DNA from: an uncultured Tenacibaculum sp.
GTDB lineage: Bacteria; Bacteroidota; Bacteroidia; Flavobacteriales; Flavobacteriaceae
Direction: 5' to 3'
Length of the DNA stretch: 64,000 bases
Assembly: GCF_947504135.1 (NCBI RefSeq)
Contig: NZ_CANNGG010000002.1
Coordinates: 62,001-126,000 of the forward strand
Shown here: in pieces, positions 26,197 through 34,940 of the stretch
Layout: each line of letters starts with the position of its first letter
Numbering within the stretch: position 1 is the first letter of the stretch
The notes under the pieces: generated by a model
Seen by the model: the letters and a program-made list of their open reading frames with translations, nothing else
Database searches by the model: none
Told to the model about the DNA's origin: nothing
Position numbers and translations under genes: made by a program

Positions 26197-26757
26197 TTAC
26201 ACCTCGTCTAATGGTTTTCTTCTGTCTTTACGGATTTTTTTAAAGTGACTTGGCGTTAATCCTGTTACTTTTTTAAACTGATTGCTTAAGTACGCTACGC
26301 TTGAATAGTGTAAACGGAAAGCAATTTCACTCAACGATAATTCATCGTAAACAAGTAACTCTTTCACCTTTTCTATTTTTTGGGCAATAAAATACTTTTC
26401 AATAGTAGTGCCTTCTACTTCAGAAAAAAGGTTAGATAGGTAGTTGTAATCGTGATGTAGTTCGTTGCTTAATAGTTCAGATAGATTGATTTTTGTATCA
26501 CTGTCTTGATGGTGTACCAAATTGATGATTAGGTTTTTAATCTTTTCAATAATGCGACTTTTTTTATCATCAATAATTTCGAAGCCTAAATCAAGTAAAA
26601 TCTTATCTAGATGTTCTTTTTCATCAGAAGTAAGTTCTTTTTCTAGTATAACCTCACCTAATTTAATGTTTTTTACACCAATACCTAATTTGTCTAATTC
26701 ATTTTGAATGACTAGGATACAGCGGTTGCAAACCATGTTTTTGATAAAAAGAGTCAT
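26197..26757 (-). CDS. AraC-family regulator with HMA-like N-terminal head
   Basis: A 186-residue protein. Residues 1-62 resemble an HMA domain (MTLFIKNMVCNRC with Cys10/Cys13, then beta strands and a helix; note LGVK-like GIGVKNIKLGEV). Residues 85-180 are a standard AraC-type double helix-turn-helix (LSLSEIAFRLHYSSVAYLSNQFKKVTGLTPSHFKKIRK). It is transcribed towards copA with 85 bases between them. It is most likely a copper-responsive activator, the cysteine pair being the metal site; that is inference. Confidence 0.88.
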   Translation of the reverse strand: MTLFIKNMVCNRCILVIQNELDKLGIGVKNIKLGEVILEKELTSDEKEHLDKILLDLGFEIIDDKKSRIIEKIKNLIINLVHHQDSDTKINLSELLSNELHHDYNYLSNLFSEVEGTTIEKYFIAQKIEKVKELLVYDELSLSEIAFRLHYSSVAYLSNQFKKVTGLTPSHFKKIRKDRRKPLDEV

Positions 26758-26873
26758 CTTATTTTTCTTACTTCTATTTTTTGTAAAGATACAGTTCTAA
26801 TAGAAGACTATGGTTTTAATTTTTAGGTTTTATTATTTTAAAGTAGACAGGAACAAATAATAATTGATGATTC

Positions 26874-27530
26874 TTACTCATAATTAGGAATATTCAACCC
26901 TAAAATTAAGTCTCTATGAGCAGTCCAAATACCATCTTCTTTTTTGAGTTGTATAATTCCAGAGCCACCTCTGTTTTTTTCTGATTGCTTTTTTTCTTCA
27001 GTAAGAGCGGGGTCACTTTCAAATTGATAGCTGTCAATATAATAAGGTGCGGTATTGGGCTCTTTTACATAAATATGAATGTGCTCTGGTTCTTGAGAGT
27101 TTGGATAAGATGCTGGCCTGAATGTATGAAAAGTAAATTTTCCATCGTTACCTGTTTTAAGCCAATTTCTGTGTTGTCCGTGTCTTTTTTCCGAACCTAC
27201 AGGTTTGTCACTAGGTTGGTAAATTCCATTTCTGTTTGTGTGATAAATGTAAAGTATAACATTTTCAGCAGGTGTTTTTCCGTCTTTTTTTAAATGCAGT
27301 ACCCGTTATTTTTAGTTTTGGTTCATTTTCATGAAAACCAGGTAAAGTATCAACTGACTTTGGGTTTGTATTAAGCATTTTATAATCTAATAAAGCTTTA
27401 CAGTCTTGGCAACCCCATCTACGTTTCTTTCTACGTTAGTTTGCGACTAACCTTTACAGGAAGTTACAATTAGCATTAAAAAAAGCGCTCCTAAATAGTG
27501 TTTTAGTGTTTTGTGTTTAGAAAGATACAT
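26874..27530 (-). pseudogene. Broken intradiol dioxygenase-like lipoprotein gene
   Basis: Read on the minus strand, the sequence starts with a lipoprotein signal (MYLSKHKTLKHYLGALFLM then LIVTSC) that hits an in-frame TAG right after the lipobox, codons GGT TAG. Homologous sequence resumes in another frame (RRWGCQDCKALLDYKMLNTN, then VDTLPGFHENEPKLKITGT), after a short stretch with a TCTACGTTTCTT-type duplication. A second frame change falls in a run of seven T on the plus strand (27285-27291). The last frame runs to KTPAENVILYIYHTNRNGIY and GLNIPNYE. Fits the Bacteroidota dioxygenase lipoproteins. Several lesions argue against one sequencing error. Confidence 0.8.
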
Positions 27531-27652
27531 AACGTATTCGTATAAAGTTAGTTGTATTTTTAAAATTCTAACTTAATGAATACGAACTGAATAATAAAAC
27601 TACTGTTTTTCAGAAGTAGGAGAGAAAAAGCAATTACTTATAGCTATAGTAA

Positions 27653-29302
27653 TTATATTTTTTCAAATTCTAATCCCATAATTTTCATCGAATTAACCTT
27701 TCCGCTCTTATTTCGTATGAATTGGATTGGGTAGTTGGGAATATTAAATAGGTCTTTAGATAATGTATTTAATTCAATGCTATAAGCTCCTTTACCATAA
27801 AAAAACTGCAATTGACCATCTTTAAATATAATTTCTTTAGCTACTTGTAAACTCTTATTTAAATAAATGCCTGCAAGTTCTTTTAATTCTAATTCTGTAT
27901 GCTTATACGGTTTAAATTCTTTGAATAGCCAAGGTTTTTCATTTTCGTTTGCATAAAATCGGTATTGCTTGTTATTGGCTTGAACATCAAATTCCATAAT
28001 TATGTTGTCCATCAAAAATTTTGAATTACCAATAGGCTTTAATTTCCCTATTTCTTCTCCATCGCTTGTCTTTAGAACTAAATGCTTTTCTTTTAGTTGA
28101 ATGATTCCAGTTTTTATATCTTCATATTCATTACCAAGAAAAATGTAAGAACCCTCATATTTATTAAGGGTATCATTTGGCAATTCAATAATTACATTCT
28201 CTTGTTCCTGATTAGTGTCAATTTCCGTTTGACTTGGAATGTATAAATCCACAAGTTGAAAAAATCGGTCTTCGAAGTCTTCTTCATACCTGTTTTGTGT
28301 GGTAAAAAAGGCAATGTCTAATTCTGGAAAGTATAAGTATTTAGAAACGAATCCCCCCATAATCATACCGTCAAATCCCATAGCGGCATATCCGTAATGC
28401 GTTTCAAACTCAACGCCTAATCCATAGTCAATTGTGGTTCCATCATTTAGCTTTGCTTTGGTGTGCATTTTTTTCCATAATTCGGGTGAGCCAATAGTAG
28501 CATTTCTAATACCTTGATGCCATTTAAACATGTCTTTTGGTGTTGTTAAAATTTGACCATCTCCATTGTAGATTGTAGCAGGTAAATCCATTTTATAATA
28601 AGTCTCCTCTTCTTCAATATATCCAATCGCTCTATTTTTTATTATGTCGTATGTTCTGTTTTTCTTAATCGTATTATCCATTTTTAAAGGCAAAAAAATA
28701 TGGGCTTGCAGAAATTCTACAAAAGATTTTTCTGATACTTTTTCAATAATATTAGCAAGCAAGATGTAATTGGCGTTTGTGTATTCAAAATATTTTCCTG
28801 GTTTAAAGTTGAGTTCGTTTAAATTTACTATGATATTGCTAACTCTCGTTTGTGTAAGTAAGTCATTAAAAGATAAATCTGCTAAATAAAAATATGGGTC
28901 AACTTCAGGTATTCCACTTGTTTGATTTAATAATTGTTCTATTGTTGGGTCGCCCTTTTTATATCGAGGAAGATTGTCGATATATTTATAAGCAGGCTCT
29001 TTTATAGATAATTTCCCTTCATTCTCTAATAATAAAATTGATACTGCTGTAAATTGTTTTGCAATTGAACCAATATCAAATACAGTTTCATTTGTAATTG
29101 GGGTGTTATAGTCAAGGTTTGCAATCCCATATTGTTTTTCGAGTACGATTTCATTCCCTTTAAATACAGCTATTGAAAATCCGGGTTGATTATTTTTTAC
29201 CTGATATAGACTTTCTACCTTTGAATCAATATTTTGAGAAGTTGCTAATTTGGGAATTAGAAGTAAAAATATTATTACTATACCAAACTGTTTTTTATTC
29301 AT
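27653..29302 (-). CDS. Serine hydrolase, class C beta-lactamase fold
   Basis: A 549-residue exported protein (signal peptide about residues 1-22). The beta-lactamase-like domain has SxxK as SIAK (Ser79/Lys82, in FDIGSIAKQ), YxN as YTN in FEYTNANYILL and a typical HGLG-type late segment (YGLGVEFETHYGYAAMGFDG). A C-terminal region of about 160 residues is a separate beta-rich extension (NTLNKYEGSYIFLGNEY). Relatives cleave peptides, esters or beta-lactams; the substrate is unknown. No operon partners are evident. Confidence 0.9.
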   Translation of the reverse strand: MNKKQFGIVIIFLLLIPKLATSQNIDSKVESLYQVKNNQPGFSIAVFKGNEIVLEKQYGIANLDYNTPITNETVFDIGSIAKQFTAVSILLLENEGKLSIKEPAYKYIDNLPRYKKGDPTIEQLLNQTSGIPEVDPYFYLADLSFNDLLTQTRVSNIIVNLNELNFKPGKYFEYTNANYILLANIIEKVSEKSFVEFLQAHIFLPLKMDNTIKKNRTYDIIKNRAIGYIEEEETYYKMDLPATIYNGDGQILTTPKDMFKWHQGIRNATIGSPELWKKMHTKAKLNDGTTIDYGLGVEFETHYGYAAMGFDGMIMGGFVSKYLYFPELDIAFFTTQNRYEEDFEDRFFQLVDLYIPSQTEIDTNQEQENVIIELPNDTLNKYEGSYIFLGNEYEDIKTGIIQLKEKHLVLKTSDGEEIGKLKPIGNSKFLMDNIIMEFDVQANNKQYRFYANENEKPWLFKEFKPYKHTELELKELAGIYLNKSLQVAKEIIFKDGQLQFFYGKGAYSIELNTLSKDLFNIPNYPIQFIRNKSGKVNSMKIMGLEFEKI

Positions 29303-29556
29303 AAATTTTGTTTTCTTTATCTAAAGACTCGATTAAACTCTTGTTGTTACAGTTGAGTGAGTTTATTATGGCTTACTTGTTTATATAGATGTAAAGTACA
29401 TCGTTATACGACCATTTCAGTAAGGATATAATTGTATTTTATGTTTGCTTATACCTTTACGAACTTACTAATAATAACTTAATTTTGTTACGGAATCCCT
29501 TAAAATTAGCTATTTAGGAAATAAAAGTAGTTTTAGCTATCATAAAAGCTTGCACG

Positions 29557-29619
29557 GGTCGCTGATATCACGGTATGCTCCGCAGACACCGCGGCATGGG
29601 TCGCTAATATCACGGCATG
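29557..29619. repeat. Three tandem 21-bp units, GC-rich
   Basis: Units occupy 29557-29577, 29578-29598 and 29599-29619. Units 1 and 3 differ at two positions (GGTCGCTGATATCACGGTATG and GGTCGCTAATATCACGGCATG); unit 2 is more diverged but keeps the same length and the end GGCATG. In the minus-strand frame each unit reads as seven codons (H-A-V-I-L-A-T type). GC content is around 60 percent, far above its neighbours. Confidence 0.75.
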
Positions 29620-29695
29620 TTCTCTGTTTTTACATCAGTATAGATTCAATCCAACATTCTCTGTATACTTATTAGCGGACATTGCCTTTGATAGA

Positions 29696-29750
29696 AAAAA
29701 ATAAACCTCGTACTAACAAACCAAAAAAAGGCTGTAAAGTATGAGGTTTC
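29696..29750 (-). terminator. Probable terminator of the META lipoprotein gene
   Basis: An imperfect stem (AAACCTC-TACT with AGTATGAGGTTT) carries a T-run on the minus strand just after the second arm. Confidence 0.55.
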
Positions 29751-29791
29751 CCCTAAGTTATTAATTCGTTTAAAGTAACAACTATCGTGAA

Positions 29792-30220
29792 TTATTCTTC
29801 AGTAGTTACTTTTTTAAAACGCATCATGGTTACATCGTCCATTAATAAGTTTAGTTTTCCTTCTATGTCAAAACTATACTTGTTTATTTTTTTAATGGTT
29901 TTTAAAAACTCTTGTTCTCCCTGTCCGCAGTACATCATAGTTGTAGGTCCTGGTTCTCCAAAAGAAATCGCATTTTCTTCCCCTAACGTAAATTCAGCAG
30001 CATAACCGTTACAACCGTTATTTCCAGTAGCTTTGTTTGTTTCTTTATCAAACGTAAGTTGTGGCTTTTTATCAGGAAACAATCCTTCAAAAGCAATTCT
30101 AGGTCCAGAGATGTATTCTAGTTCCCAAGTGGTTCCGTATAATTGTTCAGCAGTATCTTTTTTAGCACAAGACACCGTAATTAATAGAATTACAGCGAAG
30201 ACAAATGATAGTTTTTTCAT
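29792..30220 (-). CDS. META-domain lipoprotein
   Basis: A 142-residue lipoprotein with lipobox TVSC (Cys18) and one META/HslJ domain: LYGTTWELEYISG at the start, NNGCNGYAAEF and MMYCGQGEQEFLKTIKK, all typical of the family. HslJ relatives affect envelope stress or drug resistance; the molecular role is unclear. It starts 12 bases after the PliI-type lipoprotein gene ends, so the two envelope proteins are probably co-expressed. Confidence 0.9.
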   Translation of the reverse strand: MKKLSFVFAVILLITVSCAKKDTAEQLYGTTWELEYISGPRIAFEGLFPDKKPQLTFDKETNKATGNNGCNGYAAEFTLGEENAISFGEPGPTTMMYCGQGEQEFLKTIKKINKYSFDIEGKLNLLMDDVTMMRFKKVTTEE

Positions 30221-30231
30221 AATGTTTAAGT

Positions 30232-31233
30232 TTAGTTATTAGTATTAAATTCAGTTGAGTTTTTTACTACAAATTTTCTAGAAGCTTCACCATCTACCAA
30301 TTTGTAAGTAATTTGTCTGGTACCTCCTGTTGGGTTAGCATTAGAATCTTCTTCTTTATAAATAGGAAAACGTTGCGCTAAGGTTGTTTCAATAATGGTA
30401 AATTCATCGTGCCCCATATATCCCTTACTTAATTCCTTATTATCGGTAATAGGAGGGAAGTATATTTGACTCATCGATTTTTTATTGTTTACTGAAAATC
30501 CTATTACATTTCCGTAGCTTCCACTTCCGTCAGATTTTGTGTAGATTAATACTTCAGGAGAACCATCAGAGTTTAAATCTTCAATTTCAGCATCAACAAC
30601 ACTACCATCAATTGTTTGAGTAACGGCAGAATTGTCAATTTCTAATCCGTAAGGAGTAACCGTTAATTCCGTTTCCATTCCATTTTTTTGAGTAGCAATG
30701 CTAAAACTAATCTCTTGTAAGATTACATTTTTTCTAAAAATGGTTTTGTCTATCTGTGTTTGGTCAAGGTTTCCTTCAATTTTATTATAAGAACCTGCAA
30801 GACTTCCTCCACCTGAACAGTAAAAGTTTAATAAACTGTTATCTTCTTTGTTTGCCGTTGCAATAGAAATTTGTTTGTTTTTAAAAGAAAATACTACAGT
30901 CTTACCATTTATGTCAGTTGTATACGTGCTGTCATTTATTTTTTTGGCAATAGCGTCAAAAGTACAGGTAGGCTTTTTCTTGTCAGCACGTGAGCGAACA
31001 GCAATTTTTATATTGTTATTTTCGGCAGGTCTTACAGCAACAGAAACCCAATCGTACCCTTCGTTTCTTTTTTCGTATTCTGAAGAAATGTAGTTTCCTG
31101 TAACATCAGTAATTGTAGCTACAGTTTCTTGTTTAGTGGCATCGTGTGTGTCTGTTTTTTTTGCTTCGTTTTTACAGCTAACTATGGCTAAAAATGCCAT
31201 TCCTAGCAGTGCTGAATTGGTAAGTTTTACCAT
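30232..31233 (-). CDS. PliI-type lysozyme inhibitor lipoprotein
   Basis: A 333-residue lipoprotein (lipobox AIVSC, Cys20). Residues about 163-333 match the PliI family of I-type lysozyme inhibitors: LQEISFSIA, TPYGLEIDNSAV, YTKSDGSGSYGNVIGFSV (the SGSYG inhibitory loop), PPITDN, KGYMGHDEF and GGTRQITYKLVDGEA. Residues about 42-158 form a separate beta-rich domain with two cysteines (Cys90 and Cys139) that I do not recognise, perhaps a second inhibitor-like unit. The start was moved 15 codons in, to the ATG that gives a normal signal peptide. It would protect peptidoglycan against host lysozyme. Confidence 0.88.
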   Translation of the reverse strand: MVKLTNSALLGMAFLAIVSCKNEAKKTDTHDATKQETVATITDVTGNYISSEYEKRNEGYDWVSVAVRPAENNNIKIAVRSRADKKKPTCTFDAIAKKINDSTYTTDINGKTVVFSFKNKQISIATANKEDNSLLNFYCSGGGSLAGSYNKIEGNLDQTQIDKTIFRKNVILQEISFSIATQKNGMETELTVTPYGLEIDNSAVTQTIDGSVVDAEIEDLNSDGSPEVLIYTKSDGSGSYGNVIGFSVNNKKSMSQIYFPPITDNKELSKGYMGHDEFTIIETTLAQRFPIYKEEDSNANPTGGTRQITYKLVDGEASRKFVVKNSTEFNTNN

Positions 31234-31378
31234 GCTATTTTTATGTTTTTTGCTTCTAAATAACAATATATATACCATTAAAGATATGAAAAAACGTTTT
31301 AAGAAAACCTTAAGATTCTTGTTTTTTTAGTAGGTTGATATTGTAGCGTATAGGTTTAGCAACGTTTTTTGAGGGTAT

Positions 31379-31416
31379 AAAAAAAGACCGCCAAAACCTA
31401 ATTTGACGATCTTTTA
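31379..31416 (-). terminator. Terminator of the beta-oxidation operon
   Basis: On the minus strand, arms AAGATCGTCAAA and TTTGGCGGTCTT (with G-T pairs) are followed by a T-run, 55 bases after the acyl-CoA dehydrogenase stop. Confidence 0.65.
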
Positions 31417-31470
31417 AACAAACAACTAAATTCTAAAACCTATAAAAGTTGAAGAAATTTTTTCTATTTT

Positions 31471-33279
31471 TTAGAAGCAGTATTTATTTTCTGCTTTTAA
31501 TTTTTCTGCGATTGTGTCACGTAACTCAACTACGTTAGGGTAGTTTGCGTATTTTGTAAAACGCTTAAGTCCCATTAACATCATACGTTGCTCATCACCT
31601 TCAGCGAAAGAAATAATTCCTTCTCTTGCACTTTTGGTAATAATCTCAACAGCATTGTATAAGTATAACTTAGCCATTGCAATCTGTTCTTTTTGAGCAT
31701 CTTCACCATAACGCTTAGCGTTCTTCTCAGTTCTTAAAATTCCAGATTCTGCCATGTATATTTCAATTAAAATATTTGAAGCAGCAGTTAATAACTGTTG
31801 GTGTTGCTCTAGCTCTGGTCCAAATTTTTGTAAAGCAGCACCTGCAACCATTAAGAATACTTTCTTAAGTTTAGCAAGAATTTCTTTTTCTTCTGAGAAT
31901 AATTCAGAATAATCTGGAGTATCGAAAGAAGGAATTCCCATTAATTCGTTTTGAACTGCCATTGCAGGATTTAATAAATCTACATGACCTTTCATTGCTT
32001 TTTTAACTAACATTCCTACCGATAATAAACGGTTAATTTCGTTAGTTCCTTCGTAGATACGAGCAATACGAGCATCTCTCCAAGCAGACTCCATTGGAGT
32101 TTCTTCAGAGAATCCCATACCTCCGTAAATTTGGATTCCTTCGTCAGCACAGTTTTGTACGTCTTCAGAAACTGCTACTTTTAAGATAGAACATTCAATA
32201 GCGTATTCTTCAACACCTTTTAATTCTGCTTCTTGATGAGAGTTTCCTTCAGATTCACGAATAGCGATTCTGTCTTCAATATTTTTAGCAGCTCTGTATG
32301 ATGCAGACTCACCAACATAAGCGTTAGTAGCCATTTCAGCTAATTTCATTTTAATAGCTCCAAACTCAGCAATAGGAGTTTTAAATTGCTTACGTTCGTT
32401 AGCATAGTTTACAGCATGAGTTACAATTCTTCTTTGAGAATCTAAACAAGCAGCAGCTAACTTAATACGACCAACGTTTAAAGCATTCATGGCAATTTTG
32501 AATCCCCCACCACGAACAGATAACATATTTTCAACAGGAACCAATGTGTCATTGAAAAATACCTGACGAGTAGAAGAGGCGCGAATACCTAATTTGTGTT
32601 CTTCTTCTCCTAAAGTTACTCCGTTAGGATTGTTTTTATCATATTCTAAGATAAAACCAGTAATGTTTTTATCATCTTCAATACGAGCAAAAACGATGAA
32701 GATTTCAGCAAAACCTGCATTCGAAATCCACATTTTTTGTCCGTTAATTTTATAGTGCTTTCCGTCTTCAGTTAACTCAGCAGTAGTTTTTCCTGAGTTC
32801 GCATCCGATCCTGCTCCTGGTTCTGTTAAACAGTAAGCTCCAAAACGTTCTCCCATTGCTAATGCAGGAACGTATTTTTGCTTTTGCTCTTCGGTACCGT
32901 ATAAAGTAATTGGCATCGTACCAATACCTGTGTGTGCTCCAAAAGCTGTACTAAAAGATCCTGTTCCACTTGAAATGTAATCACATGTTAACATGGTAGA
33001 AACGAATCCCATTCCTAATCCGCCATAAGCTTCAGGAACAGCCACACCTAAAAATCCTAATTCACCAGCTTTACGCATAGTTTCTTCGGTAAGTGCATAA
33101 TCTTTCTTTTCGAAACGTTCTTTATGAGGAATGATTTCACGGTCGTTAAATTCTTTAACCGCATCACGCATCATTGTTTGCTCTTCTGAAAAATCTTCAG
33201 GAGTAAATATATCTTCACATTTTGTTTCTTTTACTAGGAACTGCCCTCCGCGTAAAAGATCTTTTGTTAATTCTGACAT
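31471..33279 (-). CDS. Acyl-CoA dehydrogenase
   Basis: First step of fatty-acid beta-oxidation: FAD-dependent oxidation of acyl-CoA. A 602-residue protein, longer than the classical 380 because of a C-terminal helical extension (about residues 430-602). Motifs: CLTEPGAGSDANS, WISNAGFAEIF, and YEGTNEINR with the catalytic Glu. It is last in the operon headed by the MarR regulator. Between it and the thiolase lies one four-helix-bundle gene. Confidence 0.93.
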   Translation of the reverse strand: MSELTKDLLRGGQFLVKETKCEDIFTPEDFSEEQTMMRDAVKEFNDREIIPHKERFEKKDYALTEETMRKAGELGFLGVAVPEAYGGLGMGFVSTMLTCDYISSGTGSFSTAFGAHTGIGTMPITLYGTEEQKQKYVPALAMGERFGAYCLTEPGAGSDANSGKTTAELTEDGKHYKINGQKMWISNAGFAEIFIVFARIEDDKNITGFILEYDKNNPNGVTLGEEEHKLGIRASSTRQVFFNDTLVPVENMLSVRGGGFKIAMNALNVGRIKLAAACLDSQRRIVTHAVNYANERKQFKTPIAEFGAIKMKLAEMATNAYVGESASYRAAKNIEDRIAIRESEGNSHQEAELKGVEEYAIECSILKVAVSEDVQNCADEGIQIYGGMGFSEETPMESAWRDARIARIYEGTNEINRLLSVGMLVKKAMKGHVDLLNPAMAVQNELMGIPSFDTPDYSELFSEEKEILAKLKKVFLMVAGAALQKFGPELEQHQQLLTAASNILIEIYMAESGILRTEKNAKRYGEDAQKEQIAMAKLYLYNAVEIITKSAREGIISFAEGDEQRMMLMGLKRFTKYANYPNVVELRDTIAEKLKAENKYCF

Positions 33280-33295
33280 AGTATATTAGATTTTA

Positions 33296-33320
33296 AGATT
33301 CAAGAGCCAAGAGTCAAGAC
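33296..33320. repeat. Left short repeat of four-helix-bundle island 1
   Basis: The repeat word AGATTCAAGAGCCAAGA lies here and runs into the stop codon of the four-helix-bundle gene. Its inverted partner, AGAATCAAGAAACAAGA on the minus strand, is on the other side of that gene; 14 of 17 bases agree. Confidence 0.6.
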
Positions 33321-33673
33321 TTGTTCAGACCAGATTGGAAACTTGAAATCATTTTTTGTATTGACTTAATTTTTTGTTCTAATTCTTTAAACTTTTCTTC
33401 AGATAGGTAGCTTTCATTAAAAGCAATAATTAATTGTGTTTCCCATTCAAATGAAGAACCTAAGCTATCTTCTAAATATTTATTAAAATGTTTGTTAGTG
33501 CTTTTACTTGAACCTTCAGCTATGTTAGAAGGAATAGAAACAGCACATCTATTCATCTGAGAAACCAAGCCAAACTTTTCAAAGTCTGGAAAGGTTCTAG
33601 TTAATTTATAAGAATCAGAAACTAAATTCATGCTTTCAGTCCAAATTTTTAATTTTTTGAAATTGTGCATCAT
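33314..33673 (-). CDS. Four-helix-bundle protein (S23/IVP type), copy 1
   Basis: A 119-residue helical protein of the TIGR02436/S23 family, with the hallmark SIPSNIAEGS and the N-terminal FKKLKIWTESMNLV. Relatives are encoded within 23S rRNA intervening sequences and act with reverse transcriptases as Avd in diversity-generating retroelements, but their free-standing function is unknown. There is no rRNA gene or retroelement here. It sits between thiolase and acyl-CoA dehydrogenase genes, bracketed by inverted short repeat words. Copy 2 at 34941-35294 shares the motif but not the flanking repeats. Confidence 0.9.
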   Translation of the reverse strand: MMHNFKKLKIWTESMNLVSDSYKLTRTFPDFEKFGLVSQMNRCAVSIPSNIAEGSSKSTNKHFNKYLEDSLGSSFEWETQLIIAFNESYLSEEKFKELEQKIKSIQKMISSFQSGLNKS

Positions 33674-33705
33674 CTTGTTTCTTGATTCTAATAGTCTTGT
33701 TTCTT
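33674..33705. repeat. Right short repeat of four-helix-bundle island 1
   Basis: Two direct copies of CTTGTTTCTT (33674-33683 and 33696-33705) flank GATTCTAATAGT. On the minus strand the word reads AAGAAACAAG/AGAATCAAG, matching the left repeat in inverse orientation. Confidence 0.6.
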
Positions 33706-34894
33706 AATTTAGGAATTCAAAAATACCAGCAGCACCTTGACCAGTACCTACACACATGGTTACCATTCCGTATTTGTTATTCATGTTACGCTTACGCATT
33801 TCATCAAGTAACTGAACAGATAGTTTACCACCAGTACATCCTAATGGGTGACCTAAAGCAATTGCTCCACCATTTACGTTAATGATATCCGGATTTAATC
33901 CTAATTCGCGAATAACTGCTAACGATTGTGAAGCAAACGCTTCGTTTAGCTCAATTAATTCAATATCATTTTGTTGTAAACCTGCTTGTTTTAATGCTTT
34001 TGGAATAGCTGCTACTGGACCAATTCCCATAATACGAGGTGGTACTCCTGCTGCTGCATAACTTACTAAACGAGCTTCTGGTTGAATACCTAACTCTTTT
34101 ACCATATCTTCACTCATTACCATAACAAAGGCAGCTCCATCACTTGTTTGTGATGAGTTACCAGCAGTAACAGAACCGTCAGCAGCAAATACTGGACGTA
34201 ATCTTGCTAAGGCTTCTACGCTGGTTCCACGACGTGGACCTTCGTCTTTAGTAACGGTGTAATTTCTTGTAGCGCGTTTTCCGTTTCCATCAATGTAAGT
34301 TTCTTCTACATCAATTGGAGCTATTTGATCTTGGAAACGATCGCTATCTAATGCTTTTAAAGCTTTCATGTGCGATTCGTATGCAAATTGATCTTGATCT
34401 GCACGAGATACATTGTATTGTTGCGCTACTGCTTCTGCAGTATTACCCATTCCCCAATAGTAATCTTCGTGACCTGCATTTACGATATCGTAGTTTAATT
34501 CTGGTTTAAAACCTGTCATTGGTACAGAACTCATGCTTTCTGCTCCACCAGCAATAATACACTCTGCCATTCCAGACTGAATTTTTGCTACTGCCATAGC
34601 TATAGTTTCTACTCCAGATGAACAGAAACGATTTACGGTAACTCCAGGAACATCTACAGAATCTAATCCGATTAACGAAATAATTCTCGCCATGTTTAAT
34701 CCTTGAGAACCTTCTGGCATTGCGTTACCAACAATAACATCGTCGATACGCTTTACGTCGAATTCTGGCAACTTACCCATCATATATTTGATGGTTTCAG
34801 CAGCTAATTCGTCAGCTCTTTTAAATCTGAACACACCTTTTTTAGATTTCCCTACGGCGGTTCTATATCCTTTTACTATATATGCTGTTTTCAT
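33704..34894 (-). CDS. Acetyl-CoA C-acyltransferase (thiolase)
   Basis: Last step of beta-oxidation: cleaves 3-ketoacyl-CoA with CoA. A 396-residue enzyme with the nucleophilic cysteine in NRFCSSGVETI, the NEAFASQSLA motif, GGAIALGHPLGCTGG, and CVGTGQGAAGIFEF with the second active cysteine at the C-terminus. It matches the FadA type. It lies between two four-helix-bundle genes. Confidence 0.95.
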   Translation of the reverse strand: MKTAYIVKGYRTAVGKSKKGVFRFKRADELAAETIKYMMGKLPEFDVKRIDDVIVGNAMPEGSQGLNMARIISLIGLDSVDVPGVTVNRFCSSGVETIAMAVAKIQSGMAECIIAGGAESMSSVPMTGFKPELNYDIVNAGHEDYYWGMGNTAEAVAQQYNVSRADQDQFAYESHMKALKALDSDRFQDQIAPIDVEETYIDGNGKRATRNYTVTKDEGPRRGTSVEALARLRPVFAADGSVTAGNSSQTSDGAAFVMVMSEDMVKELGIQPEARLVSYAAAGVPPRIMGIGPVAAIPKALKQAGLQQNDIELIELNEAFASQSLAVIRELGLNPDIINVNGGAIALGHPLGCTGGKLSVQLLDEMRKRNMNNKYGMVTMCVGTGQGAAGIFEFLN

Positions 34895-34903
34895 TTTATT
34901 TTT

Positions 34904-34933
34904 AGTATTGAGTATTGAGGTTTTAGTATTGAG
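34904..34933. repeat. Left repeat words of four-helix-bundle island 2
   Basis: Three copies of AGTATTGAG (34904-34912, 34911-34919, 34925-34933), two of them overlapping, lie between the thiolase start and the second four-helix-bundle gene. Confidence 0.7.
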
Positions 34934-34940
34934 TGAATGT

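Larger units (their letters stand above)
29303..29791. other. Long intergenic region with repeat island
   Basis: Apart from the 21-bp repeat array and the hairpin near its right end, I see no gene or motif here. The flanks of the array are ordinary AT-rich DNA. The right-hand part holds a likely minus-strand terminator for the META gene. Confidence 0.5.

Noticed and set aside
26985..27293. A plus-strand ORF of 102 residues
   Set aside because: It is antisense to the broken dioxygenase gene, whose minus-strand frames carry recognisable conserved sequence.
33314..33673. 23S rRNA intervening sequence
   Set aside because: The S23-type protein is present but there is no rRNA gene in the window.
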